From assembly GCF_003609635.1 (NCBI RefSeq), contig NZ_MCIA01000007.1, positions 1 to 64,000 on the forward strand: DNA of 64,000 nt, written 5' to 3'. This DNA is from Lacrimispora algidixylanolytica (GTDB taxonomy: Bacteria; Bacillota; Clostridia; Lachnospirales; Lachnospiraceae). Each line of letters begins with the position of its first letter. The stretch's first letter is position 1. Both the position numbers and the translations under genes were made by a program. Positions 26,006 through 34,855 of the stretch are shown here, in pieces. The notes under the pieces were generated by a model. The model searched no databases. It was given only the letters and a program-made list of their open reading frames with translations, and was not told the origin of the DNA.

Positions 26006-28699
26006 ATGGATAAGAATGATCAGAGGCCAGATCCGGATGAAATTTTAGAGAATATTCAGTCCCAGATGACGAAGCCAGCAGGGAAGCTTAAAATATTTTT
26101 TGGGTATGCCGCTGGCGTTGGAAAAACGTATGCCATGCTTGACGATGCCCAGGATCGTTTCCGAAGCGGAATGGATGTTTTAGTTGGTTATATTGAACCA
26201 CATACCCGCCCTGAGACCATGGGAAAGCTTCAGGGCCTCCCGCTGTTATTGCCAAAAACTGTGTCATACCGAAATATAGAATTAAAGGAATTTGATTTAG
26301 ATGAAGCACTGAGGCGAAAGCCTGAACTGATCTTGGTTGATGAACTGGCGCACACCAACGGAGAAAGCGGGAGAAATAAAAAAAGGTATCAGGATATTGA
26401 AGAGCTGCTGGCAGCAGGAATTGATGTTTATACCACTGTGAATGTCCAGCACATGGAAAGTCTTAATGACGTAATAGAGAACATTACAAATATCAGGGTT
26501 CAGGAAACCGTCCCAGATCATATTTTTGACCGTGCAGAGGAAATAAAACTGGTAGATATTGAACCGGAGGAGCTTTTGCGCCGACTTGAAGGTGGAAAGA
26601 TTTACCGGCCTGAGCGGGCCAAAACGGCGACTCAGAACTTCTTTACCCGGGAAAACTTAAGGCTTCTGCGGGAAATTGCCCTTAGATGCACGGCTGATAA
26701 GATCAGCCTGGATAACCAAAGCCAGAGAAGTTTATCCAATAAGATGGCAAATACAAAAATGCTTGTCTGTATCGGTCCTTCTCCCTCCTCTGCCAAATGT
26801 ATCCGGTGGACGGCCCGGGCGGCGGATGCCTTTCACGCAAGTTTCACAGCTCTTTATGTGGAAGATGCAAGAGGGGAAAGGCTAACAAAGGAGCAGCAAA
26901 AGACAATTCAGGAAAACGTTGAGCTGGCAGAAACACTTGGGGCTGAAATTGTAAACCTGACTGGGCACGACCTTGCTGTTGTCATATCAGAATATGCGAA
27001 GCTTTCTGGCATTACTAATATCGTGGTGGGCAAAAGCAGGAATAAAAAGACACTGAAAAGTCTGTTTGAGACAGATCTTGAAGACAAACTGATCTCACTT
27101 TTGCCGACCATTGAAGTTCATATCATCCCAGGGAACCCAGGAAAACGTAAATATAAAAAGCCAAGAAAAAATTTGAATCGTGAATCCCTTCATTTATCCT
27201 GGGGGGATTCCATTAAGACGCTTTCTATTTTAGTGCTAGCCACCCTGCTGTCCTATGGATTTCATCGTCTTAATATTTTGAACCAGAATATTATTATGGT
27301 TTATATTTTTTCCGTACTTCTGATTTCAAGGGTCACGGAAGGGTATGTGTATGGTATTGTTTCATCTGTCATCAGCGTCTTAACCTTTAATTTCTTTTTT
27401 ACCGAGCCTTATTTTACCTTAGCTGCCATTCAATCCGGCTACCCACTTACATTTCTCATTATGCTTTTGGTGGCCTTTATCACAAGTACCATGACTGTAA
27501 GGATTAAGTCGGAAGCGAAGTTGGCTGTAAAGCGGGAGCACCGCACAGAGGTGCTTTATGAGATTAATAAAGGATTTTTGGCTACAAGGGGTCTTGAAAA
27601 AATAGTTGCCCTTACCAATGACTATATCATCAGGTTGTTTGACTGCTCTATTGTTTTTTTTACGATCGATCCTGAGCATGGAGAAGATGGATACGTAATG
27701 CAGGCTCCAGATGATTTTGACGCTTCCATTTTAAATTCACCAGATGAAAAGGCAGTGGCACATTGGGTATTCTTGAATCAAAAACGTGCAGGAGCAGGAA
27801 CAGATACCTTAATGGGAGCTGCTGCTTTCTACATGCCAGTTATCTCACAGGGAAAGGTTCTTGCTGTATGGGGGATATCCAGTCTAAAAGGGAAGTTAGA
27901 TCACGATACCCGCCTGTTTTTGCGCATGATAGCATCACAGGCTGCCATGGCCCTGGAGAGACAGAAGCTTTCCGATGAGCAGAACAAAATCATGTTGGAT
28001 TCAGAAAAGGAAAGAATGCGAAGTACTCTTTTGCGGGCCATTTCCCACGATCTTCGTACCCCGCTTGCCGGTATTTTGGGCTCCAGTTCCGCTATCTTAG
28101 AAAACAAACACCCACTTGACGAAGCCACAAGAAACAGTCTCATTGCCAACATACAAGAGGAATCCCAGTGGCTAATCCGCATGGTGGAAAACTTACTTTC
28201 AGTTACAAGAATTAATGAGAATGCATCAAATCTGGTAACTAATCCAGAAGCAGCAGAGGAAGTGGTAGGAGAAGCGGTAAGCAGAATAAAGCATAGATTC
28301 CCTCATCGGGAAATCAAGGTAATCGTCCCAGAAGAATATTTAGAGGTTCCCATGGACGGTACGCTGATCGTACAGGTTTTAATCAATCTTTTAGAAAATG
28401 GAATCAAATATTCTCCTGATGACACCCCTGTGGAACTTCATCTAAAGAAAAATGGAGAACGAGCTGAATTTTTTGTGATGGATCAGGGAAACGGGATTTC
28501 AAATGAGGAGTTTCCTTATTTATTTTCAGGCAATAAACCAAGTGGGACCAAGAGTTCTGATTCTGCAAGAGGTCTTGGAATTGGCCTTTCCATCTGTAAA
28601 ACAATTGTAAATGCCCATGGAGGAGAGTTAACTGCCAAAAACAGAGACGACAAAGGAGCGGTATTTCGTCTCACTCTGCCATTGAAAGGAAGTGAATGA
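26006..28699 (+). CDS. kdpD: osmosensitive K+ channel histidine kinase KdpD
   Basis: An 897-residue membrane kinase. In order: the KdpD domain with Walker-like GYAAGVGKTYAML (about 28), a universal-stress domain (about 245-370), four helices of the DUF4118 type (about 395-495), a GAF-like region (about 515-640), then the kinase core with the phospho-histidine in ISHDLRTPLAGIL (about 672) and ATPase boxes ending ARGLGIGLSICKTIV. It senses low K+ or turgor and phosphorylates KdpE. The universal-stress domain is the part that binds c-di-AMP in some firmicutes. Confidence 0.96.
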   Translation: MDKNDQRPDPDEILENIQSQMTKPAGKLKIFFGYAAGVGKTYAMLDDAQDRFRSGMDVLVGYIEPHTRPETMGKLQGLPLLLPKTVSYRNIELKEFDLDEALRRKPELILVDELAHTNGESGRNKKRYQDIEELLAAGIDVYTTVNVQHMESLNDVIENITNIRVQETVPDHIFDRAEEIKLVDIEPEELLRRLEGGKIYRPERAKTATQNFFTRENLRLLREIALRCTADKISLDNQSQRSLSNKMANTKMLVCIGPSPSSAKCIRWTARAADAFHASFTALYVEDARGERLTKEQQKTIQENVELAETLGAEIVNLTGHDLAVVISEYAKLSGITNIVVGKSRNKKTLKSLFETDLEDKLISLLPTIEVHIIPGNPGKRKYKKPRKNLNRESLHLSWGDSIKTLSILVLATLLSYGFHRLNILNQNIIMVYIFSVLLISRVTEGYVYGIVSSVISVLTFNFFFTEPYFTLAAIQSGYPLTFLIMLLVAFITSTMTVRIKSEAKLAVKREHRTEVLYEINKGFLATRGLEKIVALTNDYIIRLFDCSIVFFTIDPEHGEDGYVMQAPDDFDASILNSPDEKAVAHWVFLNQKRAGAGTDTLMGAAAFYMPVISQGKVLAVWGISSLKGKLDHDTRLFLRMIASQAAMALERQKLSDEQNKIMLDSEKERMRSTLLRAISHDLRTPLAGILGSSSAILENKHPLDEATRNSLIANIQEESQWLIRMVENLLSVTRINENASNLVTNPEAAEEVVGEAVSRIKHRFPHREIKVIVPEEYLEVPMDGTLIVQVLINLLENGIKYSPDDTPVELHLKKNGERAEFFVMDQGNGISNEEFPYLFSGNKPSGTKSSDSARGLGIGLSICKTIVNAHGGELTAKNRDDKGAVFRLTLPLKGSE

Positions 28700-28701
28700 A
28701 A

Positions 28702-29409
28702 ATGGATATCAAACCAACGGTTTTAATCATAGAGGATGAAGAGGCAATCAGCAACTTCATTTCGGCTGTATTAACTTCGAATAATTACCAGGTTATAAAA
28801 GCCAAAACAGGTAAAGAAGGCCTGTCCCTGTTTACCTCCCATATTCCTGATATCATTCTTTTGGATCTTGGTCTTCCGGATATGGACGGAGTAGAAATAC
28901 TAAAAAATATTAGAAGCTGGTCTAAGATTCCAATTATTGTTGTGTCAGCCAGAGGTCATGAGCGGGAGAAGGTAGCTGCTCTTGATCTAGGAGCAGATGA
29001 TTATATTGTTAAGCCCTTTGGCACACCGGAACTTCTTGCCCGGATACGAACCGCCATGCGCCACAGCTTGGAGGCAGCTAGTTTAAGAGGCAAGGAAGTA
29101 GATCAATTTACAGTGGGAAATCTTGAAATCAATTATAGTAAGCGTCTCGTCTTTCGGGAAGGAGAGCCCATTCATCTCACTCCCATTGAATATAAGATAC
29201 TGGTACTGCTCTCCAGGAATGCAGGTAAAGTATTAACTCATGATTTTATCATTCGTGAGATTTGGGGGATCTATACGGATGAAAGCCATACCTTGCGTGT
29301 AAACATGGCAAACATTCGAAGGAAAATAGAAGCCAATCCCGGAAATCCTCAATATATATTAACTGAGATGGGGGTTGGATACCGAATGGTAGAGGAACTT
29401 GGAGAATAA
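28702..29409 (+). CDS. kdpE: KdpE response regulator (OmpR family)
   Basis: A 235-residue regulator with an N-terminal receiver domain (phospho-aspartate in IILLDLGLPDMDG, about 52; lysine in YIVKPFG) and a C-terminal OmpR-type winged helix ending in ILTEMGVGYRM. The ATG at 28702 has AAAGGAAG at eight bases, better than the ATG at 28696 that overlaps the kdpD stop. Phosphorylated by KdpD, it should activate the kdp promoter at 21304. A strong terminator follows. Confidence 0.95.
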   Translation: MDIKPTVLIIEDEEAISNFISAVLTSNNYQVIKAKTGKEGLSLFTSHIPDIILLDLGLPDMDGVEILKNIRSWSKIPIIVVSARGHEREKVAALDLGADDYIVKPFGTPELLARIRTAMRHSLEAASLRGKEVDQFTVGNLEINYSKRLVFREGEPIHLTPIEYKILVLLSRNAGKVLTHDFIIREIWGIYTDESHTLRVNMANIRRKIEANPGNPQYILTEMGVGYRMVEELGE

Positions 29410-29410
29410 C

Positions 29411-29470
29411 ATAAGGGCGTATTGCAACCTGACGATAAAACGTTAGACTTGCAATACGCCCTTATTGTTA
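29411..29470. terminator. bidirectional terminator between kdpE and the minus-strand gene
   Basis: A 17-bp perfect stem runs from ATAAGGGCG (29411) to CGCCCTTAT (ending 29465), with a 21-base loop. It stops kdpE and probably also the converging gene. Confidence 0.85.
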
Positions 29471-29482
29471 GATGAAGGGAAC

Positions 29483-31045
29483 CTATCTTTTGGCCTTTAC
29501 CAGGTACTGGTATGCAAGGAATGCATCTGTCTGGCTGGTGCTCAAAGCACATAGCTTATTAATTAAGTGCATCTGATCATCACTGACCCATACTCTGGTA
29601 TTGCCCACATCAAGAATCTCATACCCTGCACGTGCGAACATCTTAATAATTTCCCCTTTTGTAAAGAAGCGTAGATGAGTCCGGTCTAAAATTCCGCTGT
29701 CTTGATAGGTAAAAGCTCCGTTTAACAAATCACCAATTACGGAAATGTGCATGATGTTTGGAATGCTTGCAAGAATCATACCACCTGGTTTTAAATAGCG
29801 TTTCATATTGACCAGAACAGCTTCCGGTTGATTTAAATGCTCCAGCACATCTCCAAAAATAATATAATCAAAATATTCCTTGGGGTAGTCTAAATCCTGC
29901 TCCACATTCCCCTGTGTCACCGGAAATAGCTTAGAGGCAATTCCCCATGAGCCTGGGTCCAGTTCAATGCCGTGAGGCTCTGATGCCGGAAACTTATTTT
30001 TTATAGACAAAAGAGAAGCTCCGCAGGCGCAGCCCACATCTAAAACCTTTAAGGGAGTGTCTGTAGGATCGGTGATGAGAGCAAGAATTTCGGGGCGGCT
30101 AAACATGGAGTAATTCAGGCGAACATCCCATTTAATATGAAAGTAGTTGTAGTCCAAAAGTCTGGCTGGATTATTCTGAGGTTGAACCAAAGTATAGACA
30201 TAGCCGTGGTGACATACAAACGTCAGCTTCTTGATAGAAATAAGCTGAAAACTGAGATCTTTTTCTGCCACCTCCAGAGTCAGAAAGGAAGGGTCAAAGC
30301 CATTGATCTCATCCCAGCAGGTTCGTTTGACCAGAACGCTTCCACAAGAGGGTACAAGCAATGGATCCATGTGTTCATCCCCTGGCAGATTATGTTCGAT
30401 GGCATATCCGTCAGCTCTTTTGATTGGAGTCTCAAACTCCGTAAGATCATAGGCAGGTCCGTTGGTAACGGCATTAACCGCACCAATCTCGTCATCTCTA
30501 TAAAGTGAAATACGAAGATGATACAAGGCATGGTTTAATAAGGCGGAACCTTTATCCAATAAGAGGAGATCATCTCCATCCCCTGTTAAGCTTACTGCCT
30601 TTTCATAGGCCTTTTGGGAAGTGAGTCCTTTTACGGATAATAAGGTGATGTCTTTTACTTCTTTTAGCCAGTCGGTGACTTCTTTTGATTCTTCCCAGTC
30701 AAGAAGGACAATTACATTGGAGTCCTCTTTTAAAGCAAGGGTAGCAGATAATATCGCTTTCATCTGTGCCAGCATGGGAACGGCTGGGATGAGAATGGAT
30801 ACCTGAGGCGCATATTCCGGTGTCTCTTTCTTTATACGATCAATTTCCTTTGATACATGAATGACATCTTCCTTCTCATTTCCAAGGTACAAGCTGTGGA
30901 TATAGCTTAAATACGCCCGCCTTACATTCCCTTGATCTTTGTAATAGTCTCCTAATTTATAATAAACCTTATAATCACGGCTGTCTTTGGCTGCTTCTTC
31001 TTGAAGTGCTTTCAAGTTTTTTAAAGATTCCACCTGGTTATTCAT
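29483..31045 (-). CDS. TPR / glycosyltransferase-like / SAM methyltransferase protein
   Basis: This 520-residue cytoplasmic protein has a short tetratricopeptide stretch (about 15-60), then a segment resembling family 2 glycosyltransferases (VSILIPAVPML onward, about 80-310). A class I methyltransferase occupies about 345-500, with VLDVGCACGASLL (SAM loop), IELDPG, FGDVLEHL and LKPGGMILASIPN. The start at 31045 has an AGGAG site. Such multidomain proteins usually work on surface glycans. No other glycan genes lie beside it, so the target is unknown. Confidence 0.75.
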   Translation of the reverse strand: MNNQVESLKNLKALQEEAAKDSRDYKVYYKLGDYYKDQGNVRRAYLSYIHSLYLGNEKEDVIHVSKEIDRIKKETPEYAPQVSILIPAVPMLAQMKAILSATLALKEDSNVIVLLDWEESKEVTDWLKEVKDITLLSVKGLTSQKAYEKAVSLTGDGDDLLLLDKGSALLNHALYHLRISLYRDDEIGAVNAVTNGPAYDLTEFETPIKRADGYAIEHNLPGDEHMDPLLVPSCGSVLVKRTCWDEINGFDPSFLTLEVAEKDLSFQLISIKKLTFVCHHGYVYTLVQPQNNPARLLDYNYFHIKWDVRLNYSMFSRPEILALITDPTDTPLKVLDVGCACGASLLSIKNKFPASEPHGIELDPGSWGIASKLFPVTQGNVEQDLDYPKEYFDYIIFGDVLEHLNQPEAVLVNMKRYLKPGGMILASIPNIMHISVIGDLLNGAFTYQDSGILDRTHLRFFTKGEIIKMFARAGYEILDVGNTRVWVSDDQMHLINKLCALSTSQTDAFLAYQYLVKAKR

Positions 31046-31127
31046 AAAATCTCCTTTTTTGCTTTTTATTTCATTATATTCCAGAGGTACTTGCTGATGT
31101 GATACAGACATGCTTCTTATAAATATA

Positions 31128-31157
31128 GTTGACTTATCAACCATATTGGATTATAAT
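31128..31157 (+). promoter_or_regulatory. marR promoter with overlapping operator palindrome
   Basis: TTGACT (31129-31134) and TATAAT (31152-31157) are 17 bases apart. GTTGA-CTTA-TCAAC (31128-31141) is a palindrome over the -35 region and has the form of MarR operators, consistent with self-repression. Confidence 0.7.
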
Positions 31158-31184
31158 ATCCAGCGTATGATTTCCAGGATACTT

Positions 31185-31346
31185 AGGGTGTGTCTGAAAA
31201 CTCATTGCACCAATCTGCACGTCCCACTTCGCAGCATATTTGCTCCAAATTCAGTTGGCGTAGCCTACTACGCCGCCTTCATCTGGACCAAATCTTCCAC
31301 AAAGTGTAACGCACATCTTGAAACAAGCAGTTTTCAGACACGCCCT
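31185..31346. repeat. 162-nt imperfect palindrome, MITE-like, in the marR leader
   Basis: Two 79-base arms align as inverse repeats without gaps about a four-base CCTA loop at 31264-31267. The outer 18 bases (AGGGYGTGTCTGAAAACT) agree except at Y, and the inner GGCGTAG/CTACGCC is perfect. The middle has diverged but keeps register, with many changes compatible with G-U pairing. It resembles a miniature inverted-repeat element or REP-like unit. It codes for nothing evident and should fold as one long RNA hairpin in the marR 5' leader. Confidence 0.75.
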
Positions 31347-31362
31347 TGATGGAAGAGGAGAG

Positions 31363-31818
31363 ATGATGAAAGAAGAATACCGGAAGCTAAGTAAGTACAC
31401 TGGAGGCATTTATCGCTGCACTCAGGCGTATATGAGTGATATATTAAAGCCATATGGACTTAGTAGCGCTAGCTGTCCCTATTTACTGGCTTTGTATCAT
31501 GAAGATGGGGTCAATCAAAATCAACTGAGCAAAGAGTTAAGCGTGGATAAAGCCATGTCGGCCAGAGAATTGAAAAAGCTGATGGATCAGGGTTATGTAA
31601 AGAAAGAGGTAGACAAAAAAGACATAAGAGCCTATAAGCTTTATCTGACTGAAGAGGGAAAATCTTTGGTTCCGGACATTCGAAAGGAAATGATTAACTG
31701 GAATCGAACCATTACCCGGGGCCTTGATGAGGAAGAAAAAGATGAGCTTATGAGAATGTTAGATGTAGTTTTAATAAAAGCAAAGCAAATTCGCAATCTC
31801 AAAAAAGACGAGGAATAA
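31363..31818 (+). CDS. MarR family transcriptional regulator
   Basis: A 151-residue winged-helix regulator. QNQLSKELSVDKAMSARELK (about residues 48-67) is the recognition HTH, and VDKKDIRAYKLYLTEEG (about 82-98) is the wing. An ATG pair at 31363/31366 follows GAGGAG. The gene lies 54 bases before an efflux transporter, so ligand-released repression of itself and the transporter is the likely scheme. The inducer is unknown. Confidence 0.92.
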   Translation: MMKEEYRKLSKYTGGIYRCTQAYMSDILKPYGLSSASCPYLLALYHEDGVNQNQLSKELSVDKAMSARELKKLMDQGYVKKEVDKKDIRAYKLYLTEEGKSLVPDIRKEMINWNRTITRGLDEEEKDELMRMLDVVLIKAKQIRNLKKDEE

Positions 31819-31872
31819 AAGAGGCAGAAAGAAGAGAGAATTTATTATATGAATCTAGAAATGGAGAAATTA

Positions 31873-33324
31873 ATGGAACAAACAAATGAAAAAGTATACA
31901 AAAATCGTATGCTTATTTTAATTAATGTGGTGTTGCTCACCCTTATGGCGACCCTAGACAGCAGCATCGTAAACGTGGCTCTTCCCCAGATGTCGGAGCT
32001 ATTACATGTCAGCTCCGAGGCAATCGCTTGGGTAGTAACTATTTATCTTTTAGTGGTGGTTGGAACCATTTTGATCTTTGGCCGTTTGGGCGATATATTT
32101 GGAAAGACACGAATATTCCTATACGGAGTTTTAGTTTTTACTGCCGGATCATTGCTTTGCGGCATATCCCACAGCTTTTTACAGCTTATTATTTCTAGGG
32201 GAATTCAGGCTCTTGGAGCAGCGGCAGCTATGGGTACCAATCAAGGAATCATCACCCAGGTCTTTCCAGCAAATGAGAGAGGAAAAGCCCTTGGAATTTC
32301 CGGTACGGCGGTAGCGCTTGGGTCCATGGCAGGTCCACCCCTGGGCGGTTTTATTATACATTCCTTTGCCTGGGAATATATATTTTTAATTAACGTACCA
32401 ATTGGAATTTTGGTTTATTTCTTAGGAATGAGGATTCTTCCCAGGTCTAAAAAGGCAACCCAACAGCCATTTGATAAAAAAGGAAGTGTTTTATTTCTGT
32501 TTTCCGTAGTCTCTTTGTTTTTGTCACTAACGTTTGGAAAGAACTACGGATATACAAACCCTCTGATTGTAGGAGGATTCCTTTTCTTTTTAATTTCCTT
32601 CCTTTTGTTTCTTTATCTGGAGAGCCGGACAGAAGTGCCCCTTTTGCCTCTTAGTCTGTTTCGCAACAGCCTGTTTTCCATCAGTATTTTATGTGCCTTT
32701 TTATCCTTTGTGGCGCTAAGCAGCTCTTCCATCATCCTGCCCTTTTACCTTCAAGATACCCTTAAGTATTCTCCGGCATTTACAGGAATCATACTAATGG
32801 TATCCCCGGTAATTCTAGCAGTGGTAGCCCCAATCAGCGGGTATTTATCCGATAAGATAGGTTCGGAGATTCTTACCTTTGCAGGACTATGCTTGTCAGG
32901 AGTGGGACTTTGTCTGATGGCCACCTTAACAGAAACCTCAGAAATTAAGGTTTTGGTGATTTATCTGGCAATCATGTCAGTGGGAAACGGATTATTTCAG
33001 TCTCCTAATAACTCCATTACCATGTCTACGGCTCCGAAAAATATGCTGGGAATCTGCGGTAGTGTCAATGCGTTGATTCGGAATCTGGGTATCATTAGCG
33101 GAGTGTCCTTTGCTGTTATTATTCTCTATAGCCAGATGAGTCAAAAGGTCGGCTATAATGTATCCGATTATATCAGGGGACGTGACGATGTATTTATCTA
33201 TGGAATGAGAACCGTCTATCTCATTGCCGCAGCCGTTTGTGGAGTTGGTGCTTTCTTAACCGCAGTTAGACTGTATGGTCAAAAGCGAAAGAAACAGTCC
33301 CATATTACTGTAGAAACGAATTAA
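31873..33324 (+). CDS. MFS multidrug transporter, DHA2 (EmrB/QacA) type
   Basis: A 483-residue membrane protein with about 14 helices. LDSSIVNVALPQ (helix 1) and GRLGDIFGKTRIF (motif A, loop 2-3) are typical of DHA2 drug exporters driven by the proton gradient. GTAVALGSMAGPPLGG is motif C of antiporters. An ATG at 31849 is an alternative, but only the 31873 start has GGAG at six bases. Paired with marR. Confidence 0.92.
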   Translation: MEQTNEKVYKNRMLILINVVLLTLMATLDSSIVNVALPQMSELLHVSSEAIAWVVTIYLLVVVGTILIFGRLGDIFGKTRIFLYGVLVFTAGSLLCGISHSFLQLIISRGIQALGAAAAMGTNQGIITQVFPANERGKALGISGTAVALGSMAGPPLGGFIIHSFAWEYIFLINVPIGILVYFLGMRILPRSKKATQQPFDKKGSVLFLFSVVSLFLSLTFGKNYGYTNPLIVGGFLFFLISFLLFLYLESRTEVPLLPLSLFRNSLFSISILCAFLSFVALSSSSIILPFYLQDTLKYSPAFTGIILMVSPVILAVVAPISGYLSDKIGSEILTFAGLCLSGVGLCLMATLTETSEIKVLVIYLAIMSVGNGLFQSPNNSITMSTAPKNMLGICGSVNALIRNLGIISGVSFAVIILYSQMSQKVGYNVSDYIRGRDDVFIYGMRTVYLIAAAVCGVGAFLTAVRLYGQKRKKQSHITVETN

Positions 33325-33325
33325 A

Positions 33326-33384
33326 ACAACAAAAAAGTATCTTGAATGGCTCGTAAATCAGCCTTCAAGATACTTTTTTGTTGT
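33326..33384. terminator. bidirectional terminator between the MFS gene and thiT
   Basis: A perfect 21-bp stem begins ACAACAAAAAAG at 33326 and ends in CTTTTTTGTTGT at 33384, with a 17-base loop. The A- and T-runs allow termination in both directions for these converging genes. Confidence 0.92.
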
Positions 33385-33389
33385 TACAC

Positions 33390-34061
33390 TTATTCGCTCA
33401 CTGCCTGCCGCTTCACTTGCGTGATTGCTTTGAGTACAGGTGGCATATAAAGAACAATTATGGTGACAATTAACTCTGGAAGAATATAAGTAGCATTGTA
33501 TACCAGAATATAGATCATGGAGTTGGTTCCTTCCGGAGCATAAGAAGCAAAAAATATGTAACCGGAAATCACATGAAAGAGATAGCGGCCGATTACGCCA
33601 GTGATATATCCGGCTATCAGTCCATGTTTTTTATTGCGGAACAGACCGGAAAGTCCAAGTGCTCCAAAAGCCAGGGGATAATCAAGAAGAACCTGTATTG
33701 GGGCAAAAATATATGGATTCATAATAAACTGTAGGATTCCGTATGCCACACCAGTCATAATTCCTGTTCTTACCCCGAATACATAGCCAATAAGGCAGAT
33801 GAACAACATGGAGAAAAGGGTGATGGAGCCTCCAAACGGAAGTGATGCGAACTTGATTAAGGAAGTTACCAGGGAAAGAGCCATGGCACCTGCACAGTAT
33901 ACTAAGCGCTGTGTTCTAATATGAGGCGTTGTTTGATTGGGTTTTGAAAAAAATTGAAATCCCAAAAAGACAACTGCTAAAAGTAAGATAACAGCAATGT
34001 ATCCGGCTGTCGTTAACATGTATTCCGCTTTGTCAGCGGAGTAATTTAGAAAAAAAGACAT
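33390..34061 (-). CDS. thiT: energy-coupled thiamine transporter ThiT (ECF S component)
   Basis: A 223-residue membrane protein with about six helices. It would bind thiamine and dock on the shared ECF module, whose genes are not in this window. The stretch GFRTGIMTGVAYG-like (seen as FGVRTGIMTGVAYG) and YITGVIGRYLFHVISG fit ThiT. The assignment is strongly backed by the TPP riboswitch in its leader. It is the only gene of its transcript and ends before a strong terminator. Confidence 0.9.
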   Translation of the reverse strand: MSFFLNYSADKAEYMLTTAGYIAVILLLAVVFLGFQFFSKPNQTTPHIRTQRLVYCAGAMALSLVTSLIKFASLPFGGSITLFSMLFICLIGYVFGVRTGIMTGVAYGILQFIMNPYIFAPIQVLLDYPLAFGALGLSGLFRNKKHGLIAGYITGVIGRYLFHVISGYIFFASYAPEGTNSMIYILVYNATYILPELIVTIIVLYMPPVLKAITQVKRQAVSE

Positions 34062-34081
34062 AAAAATACCTCCTTTTTATA

Positions 34082-34182
34082 CGCAGGAGGGGACTACTGA
34101 TGCTTCCTTACGCCGGTATTAGCCGGTTCAAGTAGTGAGGGTTAGGTAATTACCATTCTCAGCCTGTGGCTCCCCTAGCGCG
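34082..34182 (-). ncRNA. TPP riboswitch (THI element)
   Basis: On the minus strand the leader shows the conserved TPP elements in order: AGGGGAGCC, GGCTGAGA, ACCCT, TTGAACC and TAATACCGGCG, then TAAGGAA. P1 can form from AGGGGA (34176-34171) and TCCCCT (34093-34088). CCTCCT at 34090-34085 can pair with the thiT ribosome site AGGAGG at 34074-34069, so control is probably at translation. Confidence 0.95.
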
Positions 34183-34205
34183 TGAACATTTATTAGTTTA
34201 AGCTG

Positions 34206-34234
34206 AGTATAACTCAATTGGAAAGGCTTGTCAA
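34206..34234 (-). promoter_or_regulatory. thiT promoter
   Basis: On the minus strand, TTGACA (34234-34229) and TATACT (34211-34206) are 17 bases apart, just upstream of the TPP element. This is one of the best sigma-A matches in the window. Confidence 0.8.
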
Positions 34235-34327
34235 GTTGTGTCAAATGATAATATTTGTATAAAAAAACAAATAAGGCACAACCTAGGATATAACAGAAAA
34301 AGAAAACAGGATCAATGGAGGTTATTT

Positions 34328-34753
34328 ATGACAGGCTTTGTAATCGCTCTTATATCGGGAGCACTTATGAGCATCCAGGGAGTTTTAAATACAGGTGTGA
34401 CCAAACAATCCAGTATGTGGGTGGCGACTGGCTGGGTGCAGCTCACTGCATTTTTAACTTGTATGATTTTATGGTATTTTTCAGGCCGGGAAAATATTAC
34501 GGACCTTCTTAATGTACACCCAAAATACATGCTCATTGGAGGTGTAATTGGAGCATTCATCACCTATACGGTAGTAAAAAGCATGAGTAGTTTAGGACCT
34601 GCAAAGGCAGCACTTGTCATTGTGGTTTCCCAGATCATAGTGGCATACGGGGTGGAGCTTTTTGGCCTGTTTGGTGTAGAAAAAATAGGATTTGAGTGGA
34701 AAAAGCTAATTGGTGCTGTAGTTGCAATCATTGGCATCATGATATTTAACTAA
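34328..34753 (+). CDS. YdcZ-type (DUF606) DMT family small transporter
   Basis: A 141-residue membrane protein with about five helices of the YdcZ/DUF606 group in the drug/metabolite transporter superfamily. SGALMSIQGVLNTGV (about residue 10) and GGVIGAFITYTVV (about 70) are characteristic. ATGGAGG precedes the ATG at 34328; in-frame codons upstream have no ribosome site. These half-size proteins are thought to work as dimers. No substrate is known. Confidence 0.82.
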   Translation: MTGFVIALISGALMSIQGVLNTGVTKQSSMWVATGWVQLTAFLTCMILWYFSGRENITDLLNVHPKYMLIGGVIGAFITYTVVKSMSSLGPAKAALVIVVSQIIVAYGVELFGLFGVEKIGFEWKKLIGAVVAIIGIMIFN

Positions 34754-34767
34754 TTTGGAAATAGTGC

Positions 34768-34796
34768 TTGTATTTACGTATCTCTTTCGGTAGAAT
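34768..34796 (+). promoter_or_regulatory. promoter of comEA
   Basis: TTGTAT (34768-34773) and TAGAAT (34791-34796) are 17 bases apart. The comEA start is 60 bases further on. Confidence 0.5.
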
Positions 34797-34855
34797 AATA
34801 ACATAGGCTGAAGATGGTATCCTTTTTATCCAATATTTGTAACAGGAGGGATATC

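Noticed and set aside
31185-31346. Palindrome considered as a transcription terminator
   Set aside because: It is far longer than terminators, has no T-run after it, and lies between a promoter and the gene it serves.
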